Assembly (NCBI GenBank): GCA_963817635.1
Contig: CAWFPR010000027.1
Span: 1-64,000, forward strand
Origin: CAWFPR01 sp963817635
GTDB lineage: Bacteria > Acidobacteriota > Vicinamibacteria > Vicinamibacterales > 2-12-FULL-66-21
Length of the DNA: 64,000 nucleotides
Reading direction: 5' to 3'
A model generated the notes under the pieces. The model was not told where the DNA came from and did not search any database. It was given only the letters and a program-made list of their open reading frames with translations. Below are positions 34,202-44,253 of the stretch, piece by piece; within the stretch, counting starts at the first letter, position 1, and each line of letters begins with the position of its first letter. Both the position numbers and the translations under genes were made by a program.

Positions 34202-35191
34202 CTACGCCACCCCCACCAGCGGCGCCAGGTGGCTGTAGGCATGCGGCAACACCAGCGGTTCGATGACGCCAGCCTCACGGAACAGGGCGTCGCCGACCCG
34301 CGCCGCGACGGTCGGGAACATGTCGTCGCCGTGCGCGACCCAGAGCGGGTAGAGCGCGGAAAACCCGAGGCCGGAGAACCGTCGCAGTCTCGCCCGGTGT
34401 GCGCGCTCGTCTTCGTCTGACACCGCGTCCGGGTTGCCGCCGGCTCGCCGGGTTTCGAAGTACCAGCGAAGGTCGTCGCCGAACTGTCCGTCGAATCGCC
34501 AGCGCAGGCCCCGTCGCGCCTCGTCAACAACACGCATCCCGTAGGCGGCCATGTGGGCAGGGATGACGACGCGGAGCGTCCAGGTCGGCAGAGCGGCGAG
34601 GAACGGGAGGTGCCGCTCAAGGAAAGTCCGCAACTCGCGGCTGGCGTCCTGCGTGAGCAGGCAAACCACAATCCACCGCCCATCGGGATGGATGCCGATC
34701 GGCGCCTGGTCCGGAAAGTACCGCACCGGCGCATAGCTCCCCTGCGGCGTCGTCATCTGCGGCAGCGCGTCCGTCGTGAGGGCCGTGAACGCCGAGACGT
34801 GCGTCATCTTCTCCTCGGATGTCGCCAGCCACACGAGGTCCGGCTCCCGCAGGATGACGTCGAGCAGCATGATGCGTTCGAGCGCGCGTGGCACGGTCGG
34901 CGGGCGCCGCAGGCGTGACTCGGGATCGCCGACGGCCTCATACAGCTCCCGATGGCGCACATGGTAGATGCGCGCCCGTTTGCGCGCGCAGTCGTAGGTC
35001 GAGACCCACCCGAGGCGTTCGAGCTTGGTGAAGAACTTTCGCGTGGTGTGGCCGAAGACGACGCCTGCGAACGCGGCGTATTGGCGCATGACGCAGACGC
35101 CGGAGTGACGCGCGACCAGCACGAGAAAGCGCGCCTGCCGCTCGGTGAATCCGCGCGAGACGATGGTGCCGACGGCTTGATCGAGATTCAT
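34202..35191 (-). CDS. Island gene B, copy 2: wHTH replication-relaxation-like protein
   Basis: 329 residues, collinear and the same length as the plus-strand copy at 4171-5160, with scattered substitutions. Winged helix at the N-terminus (GFTERQARFLVLVARHSGVC, KFFTKLERLGWVSTYDCARK), central PVRYFPDQAPIGIHPDGRW. The ATG overlaps the end of gene A by 4 nt. Preservation of an intact frame in both copies, while neighbours have decayed, suggests it still matters to the element. Biochemical function is not known. Confidence 0.72.
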   Translation of the reverse strand: MNLDQAVGTIVSRGFTERQARFLVLVARHSGVCVMRQYAAFAGVVFGHTTRKFFTKLERLGWVSTYDCARKRARIYHVRHRELYEAVGDPESRLRRPPTVPRALERIMLLDVILREPDLVWLATSEEKMTHVSAFTALTTDALPQMTTPQGSYAPVRYFPDQAPIGIHPDGRWIVVCLLTQDASRELRTFLERHLPFLAALPTWTLRVVIPAHMAAYGMRVVDEARRGLRWRFDGQFGDDLRWYFETRRAGGNPDAVSDEDERAHRARLRRFSGLGFSALYPLWVAHGDDMFPTVAARVGDALFREAGVIEPLVLPHAYSHLAPLVGVA

Positions 35192-36198
35192 CGCAACAAC
35201 TCCTCTGCAAGACGCGGATCGGGAGCGCGGCCACCTCGCGTGCCCGTGCTGGCGGTGAAGGCGTAGCCACCACTGCCGCGCCGGCTGCCACCGCCCCCGG
35301 CTCCACGTGAGCCGACGACGCGCATGCCGGCGGCGCTGTGGCGACTGAATCCGGATGACGCTTTGCCGGAGGCGTGGGCGCCGCGGTAGTTGAGCGTCTC
35401 CACCTCGAGGTCACGCGTGTGCTCGCGGCCGTCGCGGTCCTCGTAGACGATGCGCGCGTCGGGAAACTGGACGTGACCGTCCTTCTCGGGAAGGTCGTGG
35501 TCCATCGCCCAGCGCGCGATCTCGTCGGGTGCACGATCGGGACGGCCGTCGCTGTCGGGCTTGCCGCGGTTGTGCTCCTGGAGGAACTGTTGGTACGCGC
35601 GTTTCAGCTCGGTGTCGAGCATCACGCGATGAATAACCGCGCCATCCGCGCGCAGCCGGTCGGCCTCGCGTTCGTAGGCCTGGTAGACCTGCGCGTCGTG
35701 CAGCAGCTCGCGCGGGCGTTGAAGGCCGGCGTAGAAGTGCTGATCGCGCTCGTGGCGGTTGCGTTCGAGGACGTCGCGGCCGCGCTCGGTGAGGACGACG
35801 AGCGCACGGCCGTCGCGGACCGGAATGGTTCGCACGAGCTTCTGTTCACGCAGGTGCCGGAGCTCGCCGCTGCGGGGGTCGAAGGCGTGGCCCCGGCTGT
35901 CCCGGAGGTCGCCGGCGTGCACGACGCGGAACGCGCCGGTCGTCGCCAGCGCCCGCGCTTCCGAGCCGCGCAAGAGGACGCTGTGCTCGCGGAACCACAC
36001 GCGTTCGCGGTCCGGGCCGCGCGGCAGGTCGAGGTCACGCGTGAACACCTCCCGCGGGTCGCGCGGGTCACGTTCGAGCGGATCGGACGAGGCGCCTCGA
36101 CTGCCCTGGTGCAGCTCACGTCCTGATGCCTCTCGTCGAACATCGTCGCGGCGGTCGTCGTCGCGCGGGTCATCACTCCAGCGAGGATCGCAGTCCAT
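35188..36198 (-). CDS. Island gene A, copy 2: wHTH replication-relaxation-like protein
   Basis: 336 residues from the ATG at 36198, with GAAGGGG just upstream and matching the copy 1 start; a longer frame from 36339 is not supported. Acidic/basic N-terminus rich in DPR repeats (RDPRDPREVFTRDLDLPRG), a winged helix around ELRHLREQKLVRTIPVRDGR, a helical linker (ELLHDAQVYQAYEREADRLR), the FPDARIVYEDRDGREHTRDL plus EVETLNYRG block that resembles a nuclease-like core, and a Gly/Ser-rich tail (GSRGAGGGGSRRGSGG). First gene of the cassette, 289 nt from the tRNA-Pro end. Likely an element-maintenance protein; this is inference. Confidence 0.7.
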   Translation of the reverse strand: MDCDPRWSDDPRDDDRRDDVRREASGRELHQGSRGASSDPLERDPRDPREVFTRDLDLPRGPDRERVWFREHSVLLRGSEARALATTGAFRVVHAGDLRDSRGHAFDPRSGELRHLREQKLVRTIPVRDGRALVVLTERGRDVLERNRHERDQHFYAGLQRPRELLHDAQVYQAYEREADRLRADGAVIHRVMLDTELKRAYQQFLQEHNRGKPDSDGRPDRAPDEIARWAMDHDLPEKDGHVQFPDARIVYEDRDGREHTRDLEVETLNYRGAHASGKASSGFSRHSAAGMRVVGSRGAGGGGSRRGSGGYAFTASTGTRGGRAPDPRLAEELLR

Positions 36199-36355
36199 GG
36201 ACACCCCTTCGATTGGATGGGGCGGAACTGACGTGCCGCCCGACGCACGCGTGCACAGAACGGCCGCGAAGCGCCGCGCACGGCCGCATGTGGCCCGTTT
36301 CGACGGCGCTTCGCCGACAAGCGCCTTGATTTGCATCATTTAGCGGCGATTCGTG

Positions 36356-36375
36356 TGGGCCCAAATTTGGGCCCA
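36356..36375. repeat. 20-bp palindrome / tandem TGGGCCCA pair near att
   Basis: TGGGCCCAAATTTGGGCCCA is a perfect palindrome and also two TGGGCCCA units 12 bp apart. It lies 112 nt inside the island from the tRNA. Layout and spacing mirror TGTGACCA x2 at 16132 and TGTCAGCC x2 at the ends of island 1, so it may be an integrase or excisionase site. Confidence 0.5.
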
Positions 36376-36486
36376 GTCCGGTGCAGAAAGCGGCGATTTG
36401 GGGCGAACGACGGCCACGCACGCCGGCGGGGAGCCGACGCGGTAAGTGGCTGTTGGTGTTAGGTTTGTGGAGATTCTTGAGAGAAA

Positions 36487-36563
36487 TGGTCGGGGCGACT
36501 GGATTCGAACCAGCGACCCCCTGCGCCCAAGGCAGGTGCGCTACCAGGCTGCGCTACGCCCCG
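36487..36563 (-). tRNA. tRNA-Pro (anticodon TGG)
   Basis: 77 nt with encoded CCA. Acceptor CGGGGCG/CGCCCCG, D stem GCGC/GCGC, anticodon stem CCTGC/GCAGG with loop CTTGGGC (anticodon TGG, reads CCA and related Pro codons), T stem GCTGG/CCAGT with TTCGAAT loop, discriminator A. All stems pair. The 3' end faces lower coordinates, into the islands, and its last 47-50 nt are duplicated at 16025 and 2505. Integration rebuilds the tRNA 3' end, so the gene stays functional. Confidence 0.95.
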
Positions 36564-36692
36564 ACTGCCCGCATTATCCCACATCCCCTCTGCAGCGGTC
36601 GCCATCGGCTCTGGCCGAGGAGGAAACGCGGTCCCCGCGCCACCCGCCCCGGACAGAGAAACAGCCCCCGTTGCGGCTATGATGCCGTGTCC

Positions 36693-38031
36693 ATGCTCCA
36701 CCAGCTCGGTTCCCTGCCGCGACGGCTCCGCTGGGCGCTGCAACGCTGGAACGCGCCGGCCGACCGCGCCTTCCACGACGCGCTCTTCGCCAGCCAGCGC
36801 TACGACCCGTTCACCTTCGCCTACCCCGGCTACGTCACGATCCGCCGCTTCGCGGATCTCGCCGAAGCGAGGCTGGGCAACGCGCGGCGAGCGGTCGATC
36901 TCGGCTGCGGCCCCGGCGAAATCACCTGCGAGATCGCCCGGCGCCGGCCGGACATCCAGATCACCGGCATCGATCACAGCAGCGCCGCCATCGCGCGCGC
37001 CAGGGAGCACGCGGCGCGGCTCGAGCTGCCAAACGTCACGTTCGAAGCAGCCGACATCGCCGGCTGGCAACCGGCCTCACCCGCCGACCTGGTGATGATG
37101 TTCGACGCCTTCCACCACGTCCTCGACCCGGCCGCGTTCGTGCGCCACCTGAAGGCGGACCGCTTCTTCCTGATCGAACCTGGCGGCGACTGGCTCGGCG
37201 GCTGGGCGCGCACGATCGATCTCGACTGGATCCCGAACGCGCTGGACGTGATCCGCGCCCGCATCGCCTGGCAACTGGGCGCCACGCCAGCGAGAGTCGC
37301 CGGCACGGGGCCAGTGACCGAAGCGACAGCCCGAAACGCCCACGGCGGCGAGCCCGTCGAGCACCGCTATACGCTCGACGATCTGAAGCAGCTTCTTCGA
37401 GGGCTTCGGCCTCGACGCGCGCGGCACGATCGCCGGCGTCGAGGACTATCCGCCGGACCCGTACGGCACCCTGCCGCTGCGCGAGCCGTTCGGACGGATC
37501 TGCTACGACACGCTGGTCGCCATCGAAGACGCTGCTCGTCGCCGAGAATCTCGACCTCCACGCGAAACACTGGGCGATCTACGCCGAACGCGGCGCGCCC
37601 CACACGCTGCGGACGCCGCGAGCGATCGACCCGAACGACTCGGCGCCCCCCGCCCGCCTCCAGGGCGCGTGCGACGTCGAATACCTCTCCTACGACGGCG
37701 CCGCGAGCGCACCGCCAGGCGCCGCGCTCCTCGTGGGCGTCACCTTCCGCAACCGGAGCTGGCGCACCTGGAACAGCGCCGATCCCGCAGGCCCGGTGCT
37801 GCTCTCCTATCACTGGCTGGATCGCCGCGGCGCCATCGTCGTGGACGACGGGCTGCGGACGCCGATGCCGCACGCGGTTGGGCCGGGGAAACCTGCACGA
37901 TGTCCTGCAGCATCCGGACGCCCGATCGGCCCGGCGCCTACAGACTGGCGATGGATCTCGTGGAAGAAGGCGTGACGTGGTTCAGCCGCGCCGGCGCGCC
38001 GGTGCTCAGCGTGGACGTCGAGGTCGGTTGA
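36693..38031 (+). CDS. Class I SAM-dependent methyltransferase (frameshifted three times)
   Basis: ATG at 36693. Motif I VDLGCGPGEITCEIARR and IQITGIDHSSAAIARA mark a Rossmann methyltransferase; FEAADIAGWQPASPADLVMM and FDAFHHVLDP follow. After the catalytic domain the frame breaks near 37395 (extra C before TTCTTCGAGGG), again near 37530, and once more near 37885, with the match continuing through LLVAENLDLHAKHWAIYAER, LVGVTFRNRSWRTWNSADPA and LAMDLVEEGVTWFSRAGAPV to TGA at 38031. The C-terminal part looks like a beta-sandwich extension. Substrate unknown. It is the first core gene after the tRNA; the breaks are 1-nt events and may be sequence errors. Confidence 0.72.
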
Positions 38032-38104
38032 GGCCGCGGCCGACGCAGGCGCGAGTTCGACGGGCACACCTACGCGTGCACGCTCGAATTCAACGCCGCG
38101 CCGC

Positions 38105-39149
<1,045 letters not shown>

Positions 39150-39203
39150 GATTTGTCCAGTCCGATCGCGGGGCGCAGACTGCTAAGATTACCCGATTTC
39201 GCG

Positions 39204-39545
39204 ATGCGGTCATCCACAACAATCCGAAAAGTCCTCTTTATCTGCCAGTTCAACCGCTGCCGGAGCGCGACGGCGGAGCGCCTGTACTGCAAGCGGCCCG
39301 ATCTCGACGTGCGCTCGGCCGGGACGAGCGACGATGCACTCGTGCGGGTGACCCGGCGGATGCTGGACTGGGCCGACGTGATCTTCACGATGGATCCGGA
39401 ACAGCAGCGCGCCCTCTCGCGGATGTTCCCCGCGCACCCGTCCCTGGCGGGGTTGATCTGCCTCGACATTCCGGACGAATACGGGTTTCTCGATCCGGAA
39501 CTGGTGCGGCTGCTGGAGGAGCGGGTGCCGCCCCACCTCGTGTAG
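39204..39545 (+). CDS. Low-molecular-weight protein-tyrosine-phosphatase-like protein
   Basis: 113 residues from the ATG at 39204; a longer reading from 39144 would overlap the divergent PD40 gene. VLFICQFNRCRSATAERLY contains the LMW-PTP signature C-x2-N-x-C-R-S with the catalytic Cys and Arg. RSAGTSDDALVRVTR and WADVIFTMDPEQQRAL are typical of the short phosphatase group; the general-acid Asp lies in LDIPDEYGFLDPEL. It is shorter than classical LMW-PTP (~150), as usual for this subfamily. The cellular substrate is unknown. Confidence 0.8.
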   Translation: MRSSTTIRKVLFICQFNRCRSATAERLYCKRPDLDVRSAGTSDDALVRVTRRMLDWADVIFTMDPEQQRALSRMFPAHPSLAGLICLDIPDEYGFLDPELVRLLEERVPPHLV

Positions 39546-39573
39546 GGGCCGCTGGCCGCGCTCCGCTCCGGGT

Positions 39574-39613
39574 CCGCGGTCCGCTGTCCGCTGTCCGCTG
39601 TCCGGTGTCCGCT
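39574..39613. repeat. Heptanucleotide microsatellite GTCCGCT
   Basis: About five tandem GTCCGCT-like units with small variation between the PTP-like gene and the ABC permease. The rest of this ~165-nt gap holds no gene. Confidence 0.7.
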
Positions 39614-39710
39614 GAAACAAACTGCGCTCCCGGCCGCTCAAATCTCCCGTGAACCGGATGATGACGTGGCTCGTATGTGTACGAAGTTATTCGTAGATTA
39701 GGGGGGCCCG

Positions 39711-42161
39711 ATGTTCGAAAGCTGGCTGCAGGATGCGCGCTACTCGTTGCGTCTGCTCCGGAAGAGCCCGATGTTCACCGCCACCGCGACGCTGTCGCTG
39801 GCAATCGGCATAGGGGCAAACGCCACGATCTTCTCGATCGCGAGCGCGCTCCTGCTCCGGCCTCTCCCGGGCCTCGCCGAGCCGGATCGCCTCGTGGACA
39901 TCGGCCGAACCGACACCTCCACCCGCTTCGACACGACGTCCTACCCGAACTACAAGGACATCCGCAGCCGGATGACGACGGTCCAGGACCTCTATGCCTA
40001 CGAGATTGAACCGACGCCGATGAGCCTTTCGGAAAACGGCAACGCGGAACGAATCTACGGCGGCGTCGTCTCGGCCAACTACTTCACGGCGCTCGGCATG
40101 CGCCCGGAACTCGGGCGTCTCCTCCGCGACGAGGACGACGCGGTCGTGGGCGGGAGCCCGGTCGCCGTGATCAGTCACGCGCTCTGGCAGCGCCGTTTCG
40201 CCGGCGATCCCGCCATCGTCGGCCGCTCCATCACTCTCAACGGGAGCGCCTTCACCGTCGTCGGCGTCACCCCGCCGGGCTTCCAGGGCTCGACGGTGAT
40301 GCGGCACGAACTCTGGGTGCCGATCTCGATGCTGACCCAGGCGATTCCGCGCATGCGACAGACGATGTTCACGTCGAGGGGCGCGTCGTGGCTGTTCATG
40401 GGCGGGCGATTGAAACCGGGTGTGACGGTCGCGCAGGCGAACGCGGAAGCGCATGCGATCGGCGCCGCCCTGGCCGAAGAGTTTCCGCGCGAGAACCAGG
40501 GCAAGTCGCTGACCGTCGCGGCGGCGGCGGCCGTGCCGGGACAGGTGTCGATCATCGCCGGATTCCTCGGACTGCTGATGACCATCGTCGGGCTCGTACT
40601 GCTCATCGCCTGCGTGAACGTCGCGGGGATGCTGCTCGCGCGTGCCGCCGGACGGCGTCGCGAAATCGCCGTGCGACTGGCGATTGGCGCCGGCCGCCGC
40701 CGGCTGATCCGTCAACTGATGACGGAAACGGCCGTCCTCTTCGCGGGCGGCTGCGCGATCGGTCTCCTCCTGAACGTGTGGCTGACGAAGCTGGTGCTGC
40801 TGCCCATTCCGCAGCTGCCGGTGCCGATTGCGCTCGACATCACGATGGACTGGAGGGTGGTCAGCTTCGCGCTGGCCGTTTCGTTCGTTGCGGCGCTCCT
40901 GTCAGGCCTCGCGCCCGCGCTGCAGGCCTCGGGCGCCGACCTGGTGCCGGCGCTGAAGGCCGATGGGCTCGACGGCGGACGGTCGCGGCTGCGCCTGCGC
41001 AACGTGTTCGTCGTCGGCCAGGTGGCGATGTCGCTCGTGCTCATCGTTGCCGCGGGCCTGTTCCTGCGCGCGCTGCACCGCGCCTCGACGGTCGATCCGG
41101 GATTCGACCAGGCCAGCGTGGACGTCGTCTCGCTCGACCTGTCGCTCGGGGGGTACAGCGGCGCGAACGGCAACACGCTCGTCCGCGATCTGATCGCCCG
41201 GACGTCGCAGTTGCCGGGCGTCCAGGCGGCGAGCGCGACGGTGGACCTGCCGCTCGACGGCGGCAGGATGGGTCTCGGGGGCTACCGCGTGGCCGGCGTC
41301 ACGCCGCCGAACGGACGCAAGTGGTTCGGCGCGGACTGGAATGTCGTCGCACCCGGATTCTTCGCGACCCTGCGCCTTCCGCTCGCGCGCGGCCGCGAGT
41401 TCACAGAATCCGACACGCCGGACTCGCTCCCGGTGGCGATCGTCAACGAGGCGCTGGCGCGACAGTTCTGGCCCGACGGCGACGCGCTCGGACGGCAGCT
41501 CGAAGTCGAAGGCGACAGCGAGCCGCGGCACCTGACGATCGTCGGCGTGTCCACCGACGCGCGGCTCGTTTCCCTCTCGGGCGACGCCGAGCCGTACATC
41601 TACGTGCCCCTCGCGCAGTACCCGATGAGCAAGGTGCACCTCGTCGTCCGCACGAGCGGCGCCAGCAGCCTCCCCGCGGTTCGCGGGCTCGTGCGGGAGA
41701 TGGCCCCGACCCTTCCGGTGATCCAGGCGATGCCGCTGTCCGAGATCACGGCGATCGGCCTCGTGCCGCAGCGCATCGCCGCCACCGTCGCCGGCAGCCT
41801 CGGCATCGTCGGACTGCTGCTTGCCGCGATCGGCATCTACGGGGTCACGTCGTACGCGGTCAGCCGGCGGACGCGCGAAATCGGGATCCGTATCGCGCTT
41901 GGCGCCAATACCTCAACCGTGCTCTCGCTGATTCTCCGCCAGGGCCTGGTGCTCGCGGCGATCGGCGTGGCGATTGGCGTCGCGATGGCGGCTGCCGGAT
42001 CGCAGGTCCTTGGCAGCCTGCTCTTCGGGATCCCGGGACTCGATCCGGTGACCTTCGGCGCGGCGTGCGTGCTGTTTGCCGCGGTCACGCTCGTCGCGAC
42101 CTACATCCCGGCGCGGCGCGCCACGAACGTGGACCCGATGATTGCGCTTCGGGATCAGTAG
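39711..42161 (+). CDS. ADOP-family MacB/FtsX-like ABC transporter permease
   Basis: 816 residues. It begins with the ADOP lead MFESWLQDARYSLRLLRKSP and first membrane helix ATLSLAIGIGANATIFSIAS, then a MacB periplasmic core domain (RIYGGVVSANYFTALGMRPE, SHALWQRRFAGDPAIVGRSI), three FtsX helices (GFLGLLMTIVGLVLLIACVN with the coupling segment RRREIAVRLAIGAGRRRLI), and a second, duplicated core plus FtsX unit ending SRRTREIGIRIALGANTSTV and TYIPARRATNVDPMIALRDQ. No ATPase gene is adjacent, as usual for this 'duplicated orphan permease' family. Probably works in efflux or lipoprotein/peptide export with an ATPase encoded elsewhere. Confidence 0.92.
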   Translation: MFESWLQDARYSLRLLRKSPMFTATATLSLAIGIGANATIFSIASALLLRPLPGLAEPDRLVDIGRTDTSTRFDTTSYPNYKDIRSRMTTVQDLYAYEIEPTPMSLSENGNAERIYGGVVSANYFTALGMRPELGRLLRDEDDAVVGGSPVAVISHALWQRRFAGDPAIVGRSITLNGSAFTVVGVTPPGFQGSTVMRHELWVPISMLTQAIPRMRQTMFTSRGASWLFMGGRLKPGVTVAQANAEAHAIGAALAEEFPRENQGKSLTVAAAAAVPGQVSIIAGFLGLLMTIVGLVLLIACVNVAGMLLARAAGRRREIAVRLAIGAGRRRLIRQLMTETAVLFAGGCAIGLLLNVWLTKLVLLPIPQLPVPIALDITMDWRVVSFALAVSFVAALLSGLAPALQASGADLVPALKADGLDGGRSRLRLRNVFVVGQVAMSLVLIVAAGLFLRALHRASTVDPGFDQASVDVVSLDLSLGGYSGANGNTLVRDLIARTSQLPGVQAASATVDLPLDGGRMGLGGYRVAGVTPPNGRKWFGADWNVVAPGFFATLRLPLARGREFTESDTPDSLPVAIVNEALARQFWPDGDALGRQLEVEGDSEPRHLTIVGVSTDARLVSLSGDAEPYIYVPLAQYPMSKVHLVVRTSGASSLPAVRGLVREMAPTLPVIQAMPLSEITAIGLVPQRIAATVAGSLGIVGLLLAAIGIYGVTSYAVSRRTREIGIRIALGANTSTVLSLILRQGLVLAAIGVAIGVAMAAAGSQVLGSLLFGIPGLDPVTFGAACVLFAAVTLVATYIPARRATNVDPMIALRDQ

Positions 42162-42184
42162 TCGGCGGGCCGTATACTGACTTC

Positions 42185-44191
42185 GTGAAGTCCGCGTCCG
42201 GCATTCTCCTCTGCGTCGTGTGCACCGCGTGCGGCGGCGGGCGATCGTCTGAGCCCCCGCCGGTTCCGGCTCCATCGGCCAGGAACCTCGTCATCATCAC
42301 GATCGACACGCTCCGCGCCGATCGCGTCGGCGCGTACGGCTACCGGGCGGCGCGCACACCAGCCATCGATGCGCTGGCGCGCGACGGGATGCGTTTCACC
42401 CACGCCTATGCCACCGCGCCGATCACGCTGACCTCCCACGCCAGCCTGATGACCGGGCGCTACCCGGCAGGCCACGGCGCGCGGCACAACGGCATGCGGC
42501 TGGACCTCTCGACGCCGACGCTGGCTGATGCGCTTTCGCGCGCGGGCTTCGCGACCGGTGGCTTCGTCGGCGCTTTTCCGCTGGATCGCCGGTTCGGGCT
42601 GATCAAGGGCTTCCAGACCTACGGCGATCGCATGCCGCGCGGCGCTCCGGGACACGCCATCAACGAGCGTCCCGGCCGCCTGGTGGTGGACGAAGCGCTC
42701 GCCTGGCTGGCGGCCAATCGCGCCGGGCGGTTCTTCCTGTGGGTCCACCTGTTCGAACCGCATGCCCCATACGGCAATCCCGCGGATCCGGTCGAGGCCC
42801 GCCGGCCCGCGCAGGCGCGATATGACGACGAGGTGTCGGAAGCGGACCGGCAGGTGGCCCGCGTCATCGAAGCGCTCGGCGCCGACCGCGCCTCGACGCT
42901 CGTCGTCTTTGCCGCCGATCACGGAGAGGCCTTCGGCGAGCATGGCGAGATTGGCCACAGCGTCTTCGTCTACGACACGACGCTCCATGTGCCGCTCGTG
43001 TTCAGCGGCCCCGGGATTCCGGCGGGTCGTACCAGCGACGAGCGGGTGGATCTGATCGACGTCGCGCCAACGGTGATGCGTGCGCTTGCCGTCACGCCGT
43101 TCGACACGGACGGCGTCGATCTGGAGCCGGTGATTTCCGGCGGCGCGCTGCCGGCGCGCGATCTGTATGCGGAGTCGTTCGCGCCCCTGCTCGATTTCGG
43201 GTGGAGCCCGCTGCGCAGCCTCCGGTCCGGTTCCTGGAAGTACATCGCGGCTCCCTCACCTGAGCTGTTCGACCTGGCGAGGGATCCAGCCGAGACCACC
43301 AACGTCCTCGAGGCGCACAAGGCCGAGGCCGCGGCGCTCGGTGAACGCGTGCAGCGGTTTTCAGGGACCGAGCTGACCAGGCGTGCGGCGAACGACCCGG
43401 AGGCGCTCGCGCGGCTCCAGGCGCTGGGATACGCGTCGGGCTCGAAGGTGGTGACGGACAGCACGCGGCCGGATCCGAAGGATCGTCGCGCACTGGCGGC
43501 GCGCATCGCGCGGGTCGCGTCGGGCGAACTGCAGGGCCGCGCGCTCGAGCGGGAGCTGCGCGCCATCCTCGCCGAAGACCCGGCCAACCCCCAGGCGCAC
43601 CTGCGGCTCGGCTACGTGCTGGTCGACTCGGACCGCTGCGCCGAAGCCGCCGGCCACTTCAGACAGGCGATCGCCGAGCACCTGCCGTCGGTGGACGCTC
43701 ATCTCGGGCTCGCCGGCTGCGATGCGGCGGCGCACCGGTTCGACGCCGCGGCCGCGACGCTGCGCCAGGCGGAGCAGATCGAGCCCGACAACCCTGTCGT
43801 CATCGCGAACCTCGGACTCGTGCTCTCGGATGCGGGCCATCCCGATCAGGCGGTCGCGCCGCTGCGCCGCGCGCTCACGCTCGATCCCGATCTGCACCAG
43901 GCGCGCTTCGCGCTCGCGCTCGCGCTCGCGCGCACTGACCATCGCGCCGATGCGTCCGAGACCGCGCGCGAACTCCTCCGGCGCCTGCCGCCCGATGCCC
44001 CGCAGCGCGCGGAAGTCGAGCGGCTCCTGAGCCGCCCTGCGATAGCGCGCCGCCGTTCGTACCCAATCCATCACTCGCCTCCGCGCGATCCAATTCGACG
44101 TACGCCGCCCGGGGACAGCGGCGCGATCCCGGCTCCTCGTCCTCGCCGCCTGTCGAATCGTCACACGACCGGCTGGTGCTCCTTTTGCTGA
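42185..44191 (+). CDS. Sulfatase-fold (alkaline phosphatase superfamily) protein with TPR tail 1
   Basis: 668 residues from the GTG at 42185, giving a lipoprotein-like signal (SGILLCVVCTACGGG). VIITIDTLRADRVGAYGYRA carries the metal-binding Asp; TLTSHASLMTGRYP occupies the nucleophile site but has Thr where formylglycine sulfatases have Cys/Ser; VFAADHGEAFGEHGE and the later Lys/His positions complete the metal site. The C-terminal ~180 residues are TPRs (PQAHLRLGYVLVDSDRCAEA, AVAPLRRALTLDPDLHQARF). So it is a sulfatase-like hydrolase or transferase on the cell surface rather than a classical sulfatase. The final ~45 residues are odd and may be out-of-frame. Confidence 0.82.
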   Translation: MKSASGILLCVVCTACGGGRSSEPPPVPAPSARNLVIITIDTLRADRVGAYGYRAARTPAIDALARDGMRFTHAYATAPITLTSHASLMTGRYPAGHGARHNGMRLDLSTPTLADALSRAGFATGGFVGAFPLDRRFGLIKGFQTYGDRMPRGAPGHAINERPGRLVVDEALAWLAANRAGRFFLWVHLFEPHAPYGNPADPVEARRPAQARYDDEVSEADRQVARVIEALGADRASTLVVFAADHGEAFGEHGEIGHSVFVYDTTLHVPLVFSGPGIPAGRTSDERVDLIDVAPTVMRALAVTPFDTDGVDLEPVISGGALPARDLYAESFAPLLDFGWSPLRSLRSGSWKYIAAPSPELFDLARDPAETTNVLEAHKAEAAALGERVQRFSGTELTRRAANDPEALARLQALGYASGSKVVTDSTRPDPKDRRALAARIARVASGELQGRALERELRAILAEDPANPQAHLRLGYVLVDSDRCAEAAGHFRQAIAEHLPSVDAHLGLAGCDAAAHRFDAAAATLRQAEQIEPDNPVVIANLGLVLSDAGHPDQAVAPLRRALTLDPDLHQARFALALALARTDHRADASETARELLRRLPPDAPQRAEVERLLSRPAIARRRSYPIHHSPPRDPIRRTPPGDSGAIPAPRPRRLSNRHTTGWCSFC

Positions 44192-44253
44192 ACCGGCGGG
44201 TCACGCGATTCGCGACGCGAATCGCCTGTCCTTTCATCAGGAGGCAGCAGAGC

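Noticed and set aside
33316..34734. 472-codon reading of AbiEi copy 2
   Set aside because: The upstream part is antisense-like shadow of gene B; operator position and copy 1 fix the start at 34119.
39574..39613. CRISPR-like repetition
   Set aside because: 7-nt tandem units with no spacers; a microsatellite.
40388..42184. N-terminal 600 codons of the frame that continues into the sulfatase-fold gene
   Set aside because: Arg/Gly-rich shadow of the ADOP permease; the real gene starts at the GTG at 42185.
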